From Nicotiana tabacum (taxonomy: Eukaryota; Streptophyta; Magnoliopsida; Solanales; Solanaceae): DNA of 64,000 nucleotides. The stretch spans positions 1,116,001 to 1,180,000 of the forward strand of contig NC_134088.1 in NCBI RefSeq assembly GCF_000715075.1, in the 5' to 3' direction. The position numbers and the translations under genes are program-made. Of the stretch, positions 46,217 through 57,138 are shown one piece after another. The notes under the pieces were generated by a model that was not told the DNA's origin, ran no database searches, and worked only from the letters and a program-made list of their open reading frames with translations. Numbering within the stretch: the stretch's first letter is position 1; the number at the start of each line of letters is the position of its first letter.

Positions 46217-46880
46217 GCCATTTGCCAAATATCATCTATATTTTATCCATTGGGACATCACTATCAGCTTTGGTTGGGCTTGGTTATAAATAATTCTATT
46301 TCTATCTTATGTCTGCCCCAACATAAGAAAGATTTTTTTATAAATTTGTCTTTACTTATGATTCCAAAAGTTTTAGCATAGAGATGACAAAAAGTGCAAA
46401 AAGATCTTTACTTAAATATATCCTGTTTCATTTCTTTTCTTTTTTACTAGTTGCTTAATATAAAACAAAAAATGCCAACATTCTGCCAAAAGGAATCAAT
46501 CTTGAAAATGTTTGATTTTTCAACCTTTCAGTTTTAGCCATTTTTTGTGCTTTGTGAGCAAAGTTGAGGGAAAATGGATATTCAAGAGAGGGAAATAGAC
46601 CTTGAGTGTCCACTAATATCAAAGTCAAGAAATGAGGAATCTAAGAGCAAGAGAAAATGTGATGAATTTTTTGAAGAAGTGAAGAAGTTGTTGGGATTAG
46701 CAGGGCCTTTAATGTCAGTAAATCTTTTGCTATATTGTTTACAGGTTATTTCTGTAATGTTTGTTGGTCATCTTGGAGAATTAGCTCTTTCTGGTGCTTC
46801 AATGGCTACTTCTTTTGCCACTGTCACTGGTTTCAGCTTGTTGGTAAGTCCTTTTTTTCAGTTCAGATTGTTGCTATGAA

Positions 46881-47032
46881 GGGGAGCATTGGCGTAACTC
46901 ATAAAGTTGTTGCGAGCCGTGAAAACAGCTTCTTGCAGAAATGCAGGGTAAGGCTGCGTACAATAGACCCTTGTGGTCCGGCCTTTCCCAACACTGCGCA
47001 TAGCGGGAGCTTAGTGCACCGGGCTGCCCTTT
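46881..47032 (+). repeat. Au-like SINE in MATE3 intron 1, internally deleted
   Basis: GGGGAGCATTGGCGTAACTC to CACCGGGCTGCCCTTT. Compared with the copy at 48703 it lacks the segment around GTGACCAGGAGGTCACG, which includes part of the B box. Confidence 0.85.
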
Positions 47033-47165
47033 CATATTGCTGCTTTGATATGTAAATGTCCCAAAGGGAGTTAATGACCTGTTCTATAGTCCAAATTAGC
47101 TAAAAACATTTGTATCGAAAGTAACAAGCATGAAACTTAAGTTTATATGCTATGTGATATTTAAC

Positions 47166-47294
47166 TACAACAACAACCCAGTGGAATCCCACAAGTGGGT
47201 CTGGGGAGGGTAGTGTGTACGCAGACCTTACCCCTACTCCGGAGGAATAGAGAGGTTGTTTCCGATAGAGGTAGTGTGTACGCAGACCTTACCC
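47166..47294 (-). repeat. TS-like SINE in MATE3 intron 1 with internal duplication
   Basis: AACAACAACCCAGTGGAATC onwards. The stretch GGTAGTGTGTACGCAGACCT occurs twice (about 47211 and 47268). Flanks CTATGTGATATTTAAC and CTATGTGGTATTTAAC (16 bp, one mismatch) are the target duplication. Confidence 0.85.
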
Positions 47295-48702
47295 CTATGT
47301 GGTATTTAACTATTTAACATATACTTGTTGTGTATCTATTCAAGTTTATACAAGTTTATACAAGTTTATTTCTTTAAATGTTTGTCATTGTTTTAAAACG
47401 AATTTACTTTTTGATATCTGCATTTTGGATTCTATTTTGCTTGATCAGATGGGAATGGGAAGTGCATTGGATACAATCTGTGGGCAAGCATATGGTGCAA
47501 AGCAATATCATATGCTTGGCATTCATATGCAAAGGGCAATGATTGTTCTTCTTTTAGTAAGTGTTCCTCTAGCCTATATTTGGGCAAATGCAAGACATAT
47601 TCTTGTAATCTTGGGACAAACTCCGGAAATAGCAGCCGAAGCAGGAAATTATGCACGTTTCATGATACCGAGCCTCTTTGCCTATGGACTACTACAATGT
47701 CAGATTAGGTTTCTACAAGCACAAAACAATGTCCTCCCTATGATGTTAACTGCAGGAGTCACTACTTTGCTGCATCTATTCACTTGTTGGATTCTCGTGC
47801 TCAAAACCGGCCTTGGCAATAAAGGCGCTGCTCTGGCTAATGCTGCATCGTACTGGATTAACGTGTTCTTGCTAGCTGCATATATTATGATATCGCCTTC
47901 TTGCAAAAGTACTTGGATGGGATTTTCAACCAAAGCATTTTCTGATATCCCGAGATATCTTAGACTTGCAATTCCTTCAGCCATTATGCTTTGGTAATCC
48001 TTAGTCACTTCTACTAATGAATGCATAGACATATAATTCCATTGAATGAATGAATTTGATTTTTTTTTTTAATGGATTCAGCTTAGAGAGTTGGTCATTT
48101 GAAATGATGGTTCTGTTATCTGGTCTTCTTCCTAATCCAAAACTAGAAACTTCAGTTCTTTCAAATCAGGTTAGTTCTTTAACACATTACTATCAGATGC
48201 AGCATCATGTTCCTATGATATTTCGCCCGGGCTAATGTTACTGTTGTTTGCAATTTACAGCCTTAATACATCTAGTATGATATATATGTTGCCTTTTGGA
48301 CTAAGTGGTGCCACAAGGTAATTTTCCTACTTACACATTTTCCTTCTCAAATCTTCTTTTACAGTTGACACTACCTTACTGTTTCTTACACTTCGGTTTT
48401 CTTCCTCAGCATAAGAGTTTCCAATGAATTAGGCGCTGGACGACCAAAAGCAGCTCGTGTAGCAGCGTATACTGCACTATTTTTAGCTAGTACAGAAGGA
48501 ATTTTATTAGCAATATTCATCATTTCGGTTCGTAAATTATGGGGGCATTGTTATAGCAATGAGGAAGAAGTAGTAACGTATGTAGCGGAAATGTTAATGT
48601 TTATAGCAGGATCACACTTCATAGATGCAAATCAATCTGTACTTTCAGGTTTGTTCAAATCCTCTTTTAGACATTTTCCAACAATCTTATATTTCTGATA
48701 AT

Positions 48703-48855
48703 ATTTGCTGCCATGTGACCAGGAGGTCACGAATTCGAGCCGTGAAAATAGCCTCTTGCAGAAATGCAGGGTAAGGCTGCGTTACGATCGGCCCTTGTGG
48801 TCCAGCCTTTCCCCGGACCCCGCGCATAGCGGGAGCTTAGTGCACCGGGCTATCC
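48703..48855 (+). repeat. Au-like SINE in MATE3 intron 5
   Basis: Contains ATGTGACCAGGAGGTCACG, TTCGAGCCGTGAAAATAGCC and CGCATAGCGGGAGCTTAGTG. Flanks TTATATTTCTGATAAT (48687-48702) and TTATATTTCTAATAAT (48856-48871) are a 16-bp target duplication with one mismatch. Confidence 0.9.
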
Positions 48856-49750
48856 TTATATTTCTAATAATGCAAGTTTTATATGCTAAAATCTCACTTC
48901 AGGTATTGCTAGAGGGTGTGGTTGGCAAAAGATAGGTGCAATTGTTAATTTGGGAGCTTATTACCTATGGGGAATTCCTGCTGGTATTTTTTTAGCTTTT
49001 GTATACCATGTTGGAGGAAAGGTACTCATTTATGCATTTCATTTTATTTGCAGTTTTTTTTTTAAAAATATATCTTTAAACAAAACTGATGATATTCATA
49101 TTTTCTAATGGTGTTTAAAGGGACTTTGGTTGGGACTCACTCTATCCCTTTTGGCTCAAGCACTGATTTATTTAGTAGTTACTCTGAGAACAAATTGGGA
49201 CAAAGAGGTAAATATATTTTTCTCCTGCTTCTAAAGCTTCACCATATAGAATGTTTACAGATAGAATCCACCAACACCAATGTTGCTCGGACTTTCCGAA
49301 AATATATCGATGGGTATCTGACACAAGTGCGGCAACTGTTTTGGAGAGTCTGCGCAACATAGACCAACAATGTAGACATTTTCTATACTACTAATATAAT
49401 TTAATAGGTTTATGATTTACTTGAATAAGCATAAAAATAATATGATTGTGAAAACATTCTTTACTTCACCAAACTTGAACTCATTTTAGATATTGCAACT
49501 TTCCTCTGTCCTTTTATAGGCAAAGAAAGCAGCTGACAGGGTGACTCCAGAGCTAGCATAGAAGAAAATGGTAAAAGAAGAATGACAACCAGAACTAAGG
49601 CAAGAAGCTCACAAGTTCAGGGTTAGCAAATAATGTGAATATTGATTTGCATTTGTTTTGAACTAGTTTCGCATTTGTTTTCTAGTAAAAAAAGGATTTA
49701 CTAGAGCCCTGTAGCATTCTATTCTTTGATTTCCATACAGTGAAAGTGAT

Positions 49751-49881
49751 AAACTAAACAACAACAACGACGAAAAACCCAGTATAATCTCCCAAGTGGG
49801 GTCTGGGGAGAGTAATATATGCGCAGACCTTAACCCTACCTTGTGAAGATAGAGAGGATGTTTCCAATAGACCCACGACTC
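49751..49881 (-). repeat. TS-like SINE between MATE3 and MATE4
   Basis: AACAACAACGACGAAAAACC, then CCCAAGTGGGGTCTGGGGAG. AAGTGATA flanks it (49743 and 49882). Confidence 0.75.
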
Positions 49882-49954
49882 AAGTGATAGACCAAGAAGT
49901 GAGTAAATATTATTGTTGCTACTATGCATATTTCTGAAGAAACATGAAAACTAT

Positions 49955-49975
49955 AAAAAAAAAAAAAAAAAAAAA
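49955..49975. repeat. Poly(A) run
   Basis: About 21 consecutive A residues, possibly the tail of an old retroposed sequence. Confidence 0.85.
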
Positions 49976-50013
49976 CATGCCAGTGGAAGAAAAATAAGCA
50001 GGGGTTGAAATGT

Positions 50014-50075
50014 ATTTTGTCCTGCCGACCTCAACTTGTTTGGGATTGAGGCGTAGCAAGTGTTGTTATTGTAGT
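50014..50075 (+). repeat. SINE 3' fragment
   Basis: GTCCTGCCGACCTCAACTTG, then TTTGGGATTGAGGCGTAG followed by TTG-like sequence, another common tail in this sequence type. Confidence 0.5.
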
Positions 50076-50394
50076 GAATGTCGGTTTCGCTCAATAACAT
50101 CAATGTTCACCTCAGAAGTTTGGAGAAATACATGGATAGACATTCAAACTTACCAATTATCAAGTAGATATTTTAACTATCCCACCAGAGGCAAAGTTGT
50201 TTTAGTTACAATTTTATCCAAACTCATAAGGAATTTTGTTTTGGCAAAGAACAAACACAAAACCCATTGAACTAAATCTAATACATCACATCCAATTATT
50301 CTAAACAATGATAAATGAGATTCTATGCTGCAGATTCTTGAGTCACCCTTTCTGCTGCTTTCATTGCCTACAAAAAACATAGCAGACATGCATT

Positions 50395-50577
50395 AAAAAA
50401 GGGCAGCCCAGTGCACTAAGTTCTCGTTATGCGCGGGGTCCGGGAAGGGCCAAACGACAAAGGTTTATCGTACGTAGCCTTACCCTACATTTCTGCAAGA
50501 GGCTGTTTCCACGGCTAGAACCCGTGACCTCCTGGTTACATGGCAGCAACTTTACCAGTTACGCCAAGGCTCCCCTT
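50395..50577 (-). repeat. Full-length Au-like SINE in MATE4 intron 7
   Basis: On the minus strand GGGGAGCCTTGGCGTAACTG to CACTGGGCTGCCC. Flanks 50378-50394 and 50578-50594 (CATAGCAGACATGCATT and CATAGCAGACATGCGTT) are a 17-bp target duplication with one mismatch. Confidence 0.93.
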
Positions 50578-51278
50578 CATAGCAGACATGCGTTATTAAC
50601 AATAATTCCTTGATCTTAATATTTCAAAGAAAAACAAAGAAATGAGAAAAGTAGAACAGCTAACTCAATGAAAGTAGCTGCATAAATTGGTGATTGAGAT
50701 TGAAACAAGCCTCAGAATGAGCAAAAACCAAGCTTTACCTGTTTGTCCCAATCTGTTAGCAGAATAACAACTAAATAAATCAGTGCTTGTGCAGAATGGG
50801 CCAGAATGATTCCCAACCAAAGTCCCTTTAATACAATTGAAAAAGTATGAATATCATCAGTTTCGCCATAATTCTAAGTAACAACGAATAAAATGCAATG
50901 AAAATAAAATGCGTGATAGAATAATACCTTTCCTCCAAGATGGTAGACAAAAGCTAACACAACACCAGCAGGTATTCCCCACAGATAATAAGCTCCCAAA
51001 TTGACAAATGCGCCTTTCTTTTGGCACCCACACCCTCTAGCAATACCTGAACAAGGTTCGGGAGTTAGTAGACTGCTCAAGATTTACTTGGCCTATACGC
51101 TATAATTTTCCAGGATGGGTGTTCAGCTAACCACCCTTCGCTGGCTATAGCTCTGCCTTGTTTCATAGTTAATGAAATTAGGGTATAAGAGTTGCATTAT
51201 TGGAAATATAGATCCTTGGAAGCGGTTTTGGACAAACCTGAAAATACGGATTTATGTGCATCGAGGAAGTGGGACCCA

Positions 51279-51371
51279 GCCTCTCTGCCCCTCGGGTAGG
51301 GGTAAGGTCTGCGTACATATTACCCTCCCCAAACCCCACTTGTGGGATTATACTGGGCCGTTGTTGTTGTT
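51279..51371 (+). repeat. TS-like SINE inside MATE4 exon 5
   Basis: GCCTCTCTGCCCCTCGGGTA to TTGTTGTTGTT. Exact 16-bp target duplication GAGGAAGTGGGACCCA at 51263-51278 and 51372-51387. 93 bp, 5'-truncated. Confidence 0.93.
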
Positions 51372-51888
51372 GAGGAAGTGGGACCCACCTATGAAGAATT
51401 AACATTTTCCCTACATATATCACTACATCTTCTTCATTGCTGTAGCAATGGCCCCAGACATTACGAATCGAAACCATGATTATAGCTAGTAGAATCCCTT
51501 CTATGGTAGCTAAGATCGTTGCAGTACGTGCTGCAAGACGAGCTGCTTTTGGTTGTCCAGCTCCCAGTTCATTAGAAACTCTTACGCTTGTAGCCCCACC
51601 TAGTCCTTCAGCCAACATATGTAACATCGCAGATGTATTAAGGCTGGAAATTAAGTACAATAGTAACGTTAGGCTTGTCGAAATATGATACAAAACATGA
51701 TGTTGCATGTGATGGTAATTTGTGACAAAACTAACCTGATTTGAAAGAACTGAAGTTTCTAGTTTTGGATTAGGAAGAAGACCACACAAAGTCACCATCA
51801 GTTCAAATGACCATATCTCCAAGCTGAGTTTCAAAAGATGGAAAGAGTCAGATTTATATGTCATAAACTGGAATTATGAATATATTCA

Positions 51889-52304
51889 ACAACAACAAAA
51901 AACCCAGTTTAATCCCATAAATGGGGTCTAGGGAGGGTAGTGTGTACGCACACCTTACCCCTACCTTATAAAGACAGAGAGGTTGTTTCCGATAGACCCT
52001 CGGCTCAAGGAACAGTAGAGATAAGATAAAGAAGCCAAGTAGTAAACAAAGGTGACAACAATGCATTATGGTTTCTTTAGGGTGTTCAAATTTGAAAGAA
52101 GTGAAAAAATTCCCCGACAAAGAGTGTTCAATATATGTTATACCTATAAAATCTAATGTTTTACCTATATACCAGTGTAATTTTCCGACGAAGGGTGGTC
52201 GGTTGACCACCCTCTCGGACATGTGGCTTCCCCCCTGATGGTGACGGGCGTGAATGACATAACAACAACAACAAACACAACTTGTAATAATAAAGCACCA
52301 TGAC
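51889..52304 (-). repeat. Composite TS-like insertion in MATE4 intron 2
   Basis: Flanked by an exact 18-bp duplication GAATTATGAATATATTCA (51871-51888, 52305-52322). The left part (51889-52015) is a TS-like SINE. The right part holds other sequence, including a MITE-like GTAATTTTCCGACGAAGGG and a second CAA-repeat stretch near 52259-52275. Confidence 0.75.
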
Positions 52305-52794
52305 GAATTATGAATATATTCATTACTTATTTATTGAAAGCAACTGAGAATTACCATATCATAAGAGCTGAAGGAATGGCTAATCTAAGATATCTTGGGA
52401 TATCAGTAAATGCTTTAGTTGAGAATCCAGTCCAAGTACTTTTGCACGAAGGCGATATCCTAACATACGCAGCTAACAAGAACACATTAATCCAGTAAGA
52501 TGTAGCATTAGCTAGAGCAGCACCTTTACTACCAAGTCCGGTTTTGAGCACGAAAATCCAACAACTAAAAACATGCAACAACAGAGTGATTCCTGTGCTT
52601 AACATCATGGGCCGGACATTGTTTTGAGCTTGTAGAAACCTAATCTGGCATTCTAACAATCCGTAGGCAAAGATGCTCGGTATCATGAAGCGTGCATAAA
52701 GTCCTGCTTCGGCTGCTATTTCAGGATCTTGTTTCAAGATTACAAGAATATGTCCTGCATTAGCCCAAATACAAACAATAGGTATACTGACTAA

Positions 52795-52908
52795 GGTCTC
52801 CTGGAAACAGTCTCTCTACCCTTCGGGGTAGGGGTAAAGTCTGCGTACATATTACCCTCCCCAGACCCCACTTGTGGGATTATACTGGGTCGTTGTTGTT
52901 GTTGTTGT
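52795..52908 (+). repeat. TS-like SINE inside MATE4 exon 2
   Basis: GGTCTCCTGGAAACAGTCTC to TTG repeats. Exact 15-bp target duplication AGGTATACTGACTAA at 52780-52794 and 52909-52923. 114 bp, 5'-truncated. Confidence 0.94.
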
Positions 52909-53459
52909 AGGTATACTGACTAAAAGACTAACAAACATTGCCCTTTGCATATGAATGCCAAGCATGTAATGGTGCAAAGCTCCATATGATTGACCACAAA
53001 GTGTCTCCAGTGCACTTCCCATTCCCACCTGATCAAGCAAAATAGAAGCGAAAATAGAATCAAGACGACTATCGCATAGCTAAAGAATCGTAAAATGGGA
53101 TAGATGAAGTAAAAGAAAGACTAACCAACAAGCTGTAGCCAGTCACAAAGGCAAAAGAAGTAGCCAAAGAAGCACCAGAAAGAGCTAGCTCTCCGAGATG
53201 ACCGACAAACATAAGAGAGATTACTTGTAAGAAATATAACAGAAGATTTACTAACATTAATGGCCCTGCCAATGCCAATAACTTCTTCACTTCTTCGAAA
53301 AACTCATCAGATTTTCTCTCATTTCTTGAGTTGGGAACCTGTGGACACTCCTCAAGATCTTGTTTCCTTTCTTGAATATCCGTTTTGCCTACGAACTTTG
53401 TCTCACAAAACACAAAATGGCTTAATTTGATGTTCAGAGTCAGAAGAGATGATAAAACT

Positions 53460-53651
53460 GCAGAGGCGAACCTATGCTATATAAAGAGCGGTCATCAGCA
53501 CCCGTAAAGTTCAGCAAAAATTCTATGTATACATGTATATATTTCTTTCGGAAATAGTGATATTTTAGTTGTAGACACTCTATATACAAAGCAAATTTTG
53601 GTTGAATCCAAAAGTGCACCACGACCTTCAAATCCTGAGTCCGCATCTACA
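53460..53651. mobile_element. Old hAT-type MITE upstream of MATE4
   Basis: Ends GCAGAGGCGAACC and GAGTCCGCATCTAC. Flanks ATAAAACT and ATAAAAGT match at seven of eight positions. Confidence 0.55.
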
Positions 53652-54688
53652 TAAAAGTGTTAAGAGGTTTAGTTAGCTTAAAGAATATTCGATTATTAAT
53701 ATGATATTCAAGTGCTGATACTACAAAGGGTATTTATAGTGTGCTAATTGGATTTATTTTGTCCTTATGTAAGAAGAGGAAGAAAAGATAATGTCAAAAT
53801 AATTAGGAATGATAACCCTTATATAATAAGGAAACTTACACAAATGTCCCAAATAAATCTCAACTTACCAACATCTAGCCATTAGTCATAGACTTACTAA
53901 AACTAGCCAACGAAAATTGAAAAACCAAATAATAGGATTCTTTCTCTCAAAGAATCACATGCAAAAATAACCTTCCATATTTTTAAGCGTGATTAGCAAC
54001 ACTAGATACAAGACGGAAAGAAAATTTCACGGATGAGGTGGCAAATAAGGTGATCAAATACAAAAATATATACAATATTCCAAAAATCTAAACAAAAAGG
54101 AACTTTTTCAATGGGTATAGTTGAAATTCATTGAAAATATATAGATAAGTCAATATACAAAATTTGAGGAAGATTGGAGGTGATTTGGACTGGTTTTGTA
54201 TCAAAATTCGTAATTAAATCGAGTTCAAAAAAGTCTTCTGCGACACATGTATCAAACATGTATCACGCATATATCTCACACACAGGTATACATGGATATA
54301 CATGTGATACACAATTGATACAAATATAATACATATGTGATACACATATAATTTTTTTCATGTTCAGTTTTTACTTCGAATTTTCAATTCAAACCACCTC
54401 AAAACTTCACCAAATCATCCTAAACTGAGATCCAAGCTTCTTAAGTTGTGCCCAATCTATTCTAATAACACCCACTCAAAACAAAGCAAAATTTTGATAT
54501 TTTTTTGCTACAAATAGCTAATTGGCTAATTTGGCTAATATTAGTAATATTTTATCAATTGGCCAATTTTTGTAATGAGCTACTTATAAATGGACATAGC
54601 TGATAATTTCCCTATATAATATTAGGTTAAACAAGTCTTAATTATGGGCCAATCAATCATATAAATTGATGGGCTTTCTACACATAAA
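53652..54688. other. Intergenic, nothing recognised
   Basis: AT-rich. A short stretch of ATGTATCA and GATACA words around 54245-54345 looks like a degenerate simple repeat. No gene seen. Confidence 0.4.
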
Positions 54689-54963
54689 ATGCCCGTTTGA
54701 TCATAAGAATTTTTTCACTTTTTTCGGAATCAGTGTTCGGCTATGAAATTTTCAAATTTCATTTGAAGTTGAATTTTGGAATTTTCGAAAATTTGAAAAA
54801 CTCCAAAAAGCTGTTTTTTAAAATTTTCACTTCAACGCACTCACAAAATTTCAAAAACAGTTCCAATATCCAAAAGAAACTTTAGTTTTCAAATACAATT
54901 ATCACTTAAAATTTCTTTTTCACTTTTTTCAGAATTTTACAATTCTCATGTCCAAACGCCCAC
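54689..54963. repeat. MITE-like repeat, second copy of the 12783 family
   Basis: Starts GCCCGTTTGATCATAAGAAT and ends CTCATGTCCAAACGCCCAC, matching the copy at 12783-13072 in ends and in the TTTTTCACTTTTTTC-type interior. AAAAT flanks it on both sides. Confidence 0.65.
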
Positions 54964-55604
54964 AAAATGGTTATAATTTTTTTTAACTAAGTTATATCTT
55001 AGTATGTCAATTTATCTACCCTTAATAGGTAATATAATAATAATTGGGTCTTCTACCTAATTATTATGTACAGTAAATTTTCTAATCATTGGCTCTTTTA
55101 CCTAATTGTTAGGTAAATGTTATAAATTGCATTGGTGGATATGTCCATTCACACTTATGCATGTAAACTATTAGACTAATTAACTTTTGTAACTCGGGTA
55201 ATTTTTCATCCTATAAAAAGTGTTCTGCCTTTTGTGTTGTGTATTTATTTCATATTAACGAATTTTAAAAATTCACATAAAAATCCTTTAAAAAATTTCT
55301 TGAGTTGTAAAATAAACATTAAAGGAATAAAAATGAACAATCTAACTCATAATATGAATATATTTTAATTTTGTCACAAAAAAAACGGGTGAATAATATA
55401 AACTGGCAAAACTCAAATAGTTCGAATGGTCTAATTAAATGTCAAAGCCATATGCTAGCTAATTTAATTCCCACTGCCATAATAATTAATATATCCTCAC
55501 TATTTTTCTGTCATTTCATATTTAAAGTTATCTTGACAGTCATAAAAAGATAATAATGCCCAAGAATACAATTACTCGGGAGAAATTAAAAAATAATCAG
55601 ATTT

Positions 55605-55990
55605 ATAAGTGGTCATTCAAAAATAGCCACAGTTTCAAAAGTAATCAAAATTTGGTCACTTTTAATGTAAAGATAAATCTGAATGAAAATACTGCTCAAA
55701 ATCCGAAAAATACTCCAGCATAATATACTGAACTTCCACCATAATATACTGGAGTTCCAATATAATATACCGGTCCAACATAATATATTAGAAGTTCATA
55801 CAAAGGTGCTCCAATCTCCAGTATACTATGCTAGAACTTTCCGCATGTTGGAGTTCCAGCATAATATGCTGGAAGTTCATACACAGGTGCACTGATCTCC
55901 AGTATATTATGCTGGAACTTTCCGTGTTGCGGCAAAATAGTGGCTATTTTTCAATGACTTTGCAAACGCTATTTTTGAATGACCAGTCCG
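55605..55990. repeat. Inverted-repeat element with internal palindromes
   Basis: Outer arms TGGTCATTCAAAAATAGC (about 55611) and GCTATTTTTGAATGACCA (about 55967-55984). Inside, the word CCAGCATAATATACTGGA and variants occur about six times, several being near-perfect palindromes. Confidence 0.7.
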
Positions 55991-56044
55991 AAAACTGGCT
56001 AGCCCGTGCTCTTTCACCAATAACTTTGTAGATGAAACACTACA

Positions 56045-56170
56045 TCGACAACAATAATAATAAACTCAATTTTAGTATAAGTGGGGTCTGAGGAAGATAG
56101 TATATACGTAAATCTTATCCCTACCTAGAAAGTAAAGAGGTTGTTCCCGGCAGACCCTTGGCTCAAAAAA
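56045..56170 (-). repeat. Degenerate TS-like SINE
   Basis: AACAATAATAATAAACTCAA, then AAGTGGGGTCTGAGGAAGAT and GAGGTTGTTCCCGGCAGACC, a diverged copy of the TS-like consensus. Confidence 0.7.
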
Positions 56171-57127
56171 CGATAAAAAAGAAAGCAGTATAAGTAACAA
56201 GCAATAATAACAAAATTTAGTTTATTATTATGAAAAGTTCCATTTTCGTTGGAAAGTTATGATTTATCCGATATGAAAACAACAGTTTTGCAATTATATT
56301 CAAGATTAGTGAATTTACTCGCACATCGCGCGATTAATAAAAGATTTAAATAATTTTTTTAATACTTGTATATTAAAATTATATTAGTCATAAAATCTAA
56401 ATGTATTAGATTTCAAGTTTTAATCAATTTTATATTAACATATGATTTTATATTTTTCAGTTTTTTTTTTATTGGGGTTTTATTGTCAGATAGCTAATTC
56501 TTTTTCTTAATAACGTAAACGTATATACGTGATGCTATACCTATTTCTTATCTTTTACCTTTTAATCTTTTCTTCTTATTTTCTCCCTTACTTTCCTAAC
56601 CATTTATTTTCCAGAAAAAATGGTCAAATATGAAAATACAAACTCAAATATAAATTGCAGAAAATAGTCCAAAAAAGTTGACCTACTGATATTGTCGAGT
56701 CTCAACATATTTAATCTAGCATGAAAACATTAAAAAATCCTGCATTGTTGACTCACTCATCAGAGGCGTACGTAGTGTTATAGTACCGGATTCATTTGAA
56801 CCTAATATTTTTAACGCATAATACAAATTTGGTGTAACAAATTATTGAAATTATAACACATAATGGGTCTGAATCCATAACTTTTAAAATATAATAGGTT
56901 TCTGCAATGAAAATTAAAGCCTCACCTGTATTGGCTTTGACGAATTGCCTCATGTCCAAGCTATGTGGATTGGTTTAAAATGAAAGTGGAAAACGTGATA
57001 AAATTGTGAGTAATTAAAAAGAAGATGACATTGGTGAATATAACAAATAAACTTTAAATTTTGTTTGAGAGTACACAGTATAAAGCTTTATGAGTTGGAT
57101 TTTACTCACTGTTGTGTGTCCTTTGAA
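56171..57127. other. Intergenic, mostly unrecognised
   Basis: A CAGAGGCGTACGTAG end near 56761 suggests an old hAT-type MITE whose other end I cannot place. No gene. Confidence 0.4.
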
Positions 57128-57138
57128 AGTAGGAGTTA

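Larger units (their letters stand above)
46574..49561 (+). pseudogene. MATE3: MATE/DTX transporter gene, frame broken at exon 3
   Basis: Exons by homology: 46574-46843, 47449-47993, 48082-48169, 48261-48317, 48410-48648, 48903-49021, 49121-49207, 49520-49561, all with GT/AG. Motifs: [79 protein letters not shown]. Exon 3 is 88 nt, not 87 as in MATE1 and MATE2 (TCAAATCAG against TCCATCAG), so standard splicing puts exon 4 out of frame at CCT TAA, truncating after about 302 residues. Every downstream exon keeps its length and an open frame, so the defect is either recent or bypassed by unusual splicing. Retaining intron 3 also meets a stop. MATE4 has the same extra base. Introns 1 and 5 carry SINEs. 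Confidence 0.72.
50323..53383 (-). pseudogene. MATE4: MATE/DTX pseudogene, inverted copy of MATE3
   Basis: Exons on the minus strand: 53383-53126, 53028-52355, 51823-51736, 51643-51238 (exons 4 and 5 fused), 51046-50928, 50825-50739, 50367-50323. Motifs remain: [51 protein letters not shown]. Defects: the start ATG is ACG (51-53 kb numbering 53381-53383); a TS-like SINE splits exon 2 (52795-52908); exon 3 has the same extra base as MATE3; intron 4 is missing exactly; exon 5 has one extra base (ATTCTTCATAGG) and a second TS-like SINE (51279-51371). Without the SINEs and their duplications exon 2 is 545 nt, as in the other copies. Exon 8 diverges (AMKAAERVTQESAA). Tail-to-tail with MATE3. Not functional as an ordinary MATE. 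Confidence 0.92.

Noticed and set aside
50010..50270. Small gene between MATE3 and MATE4
   Set aside because: It overlaps a SINE tail fragment and has no recognisable motif.
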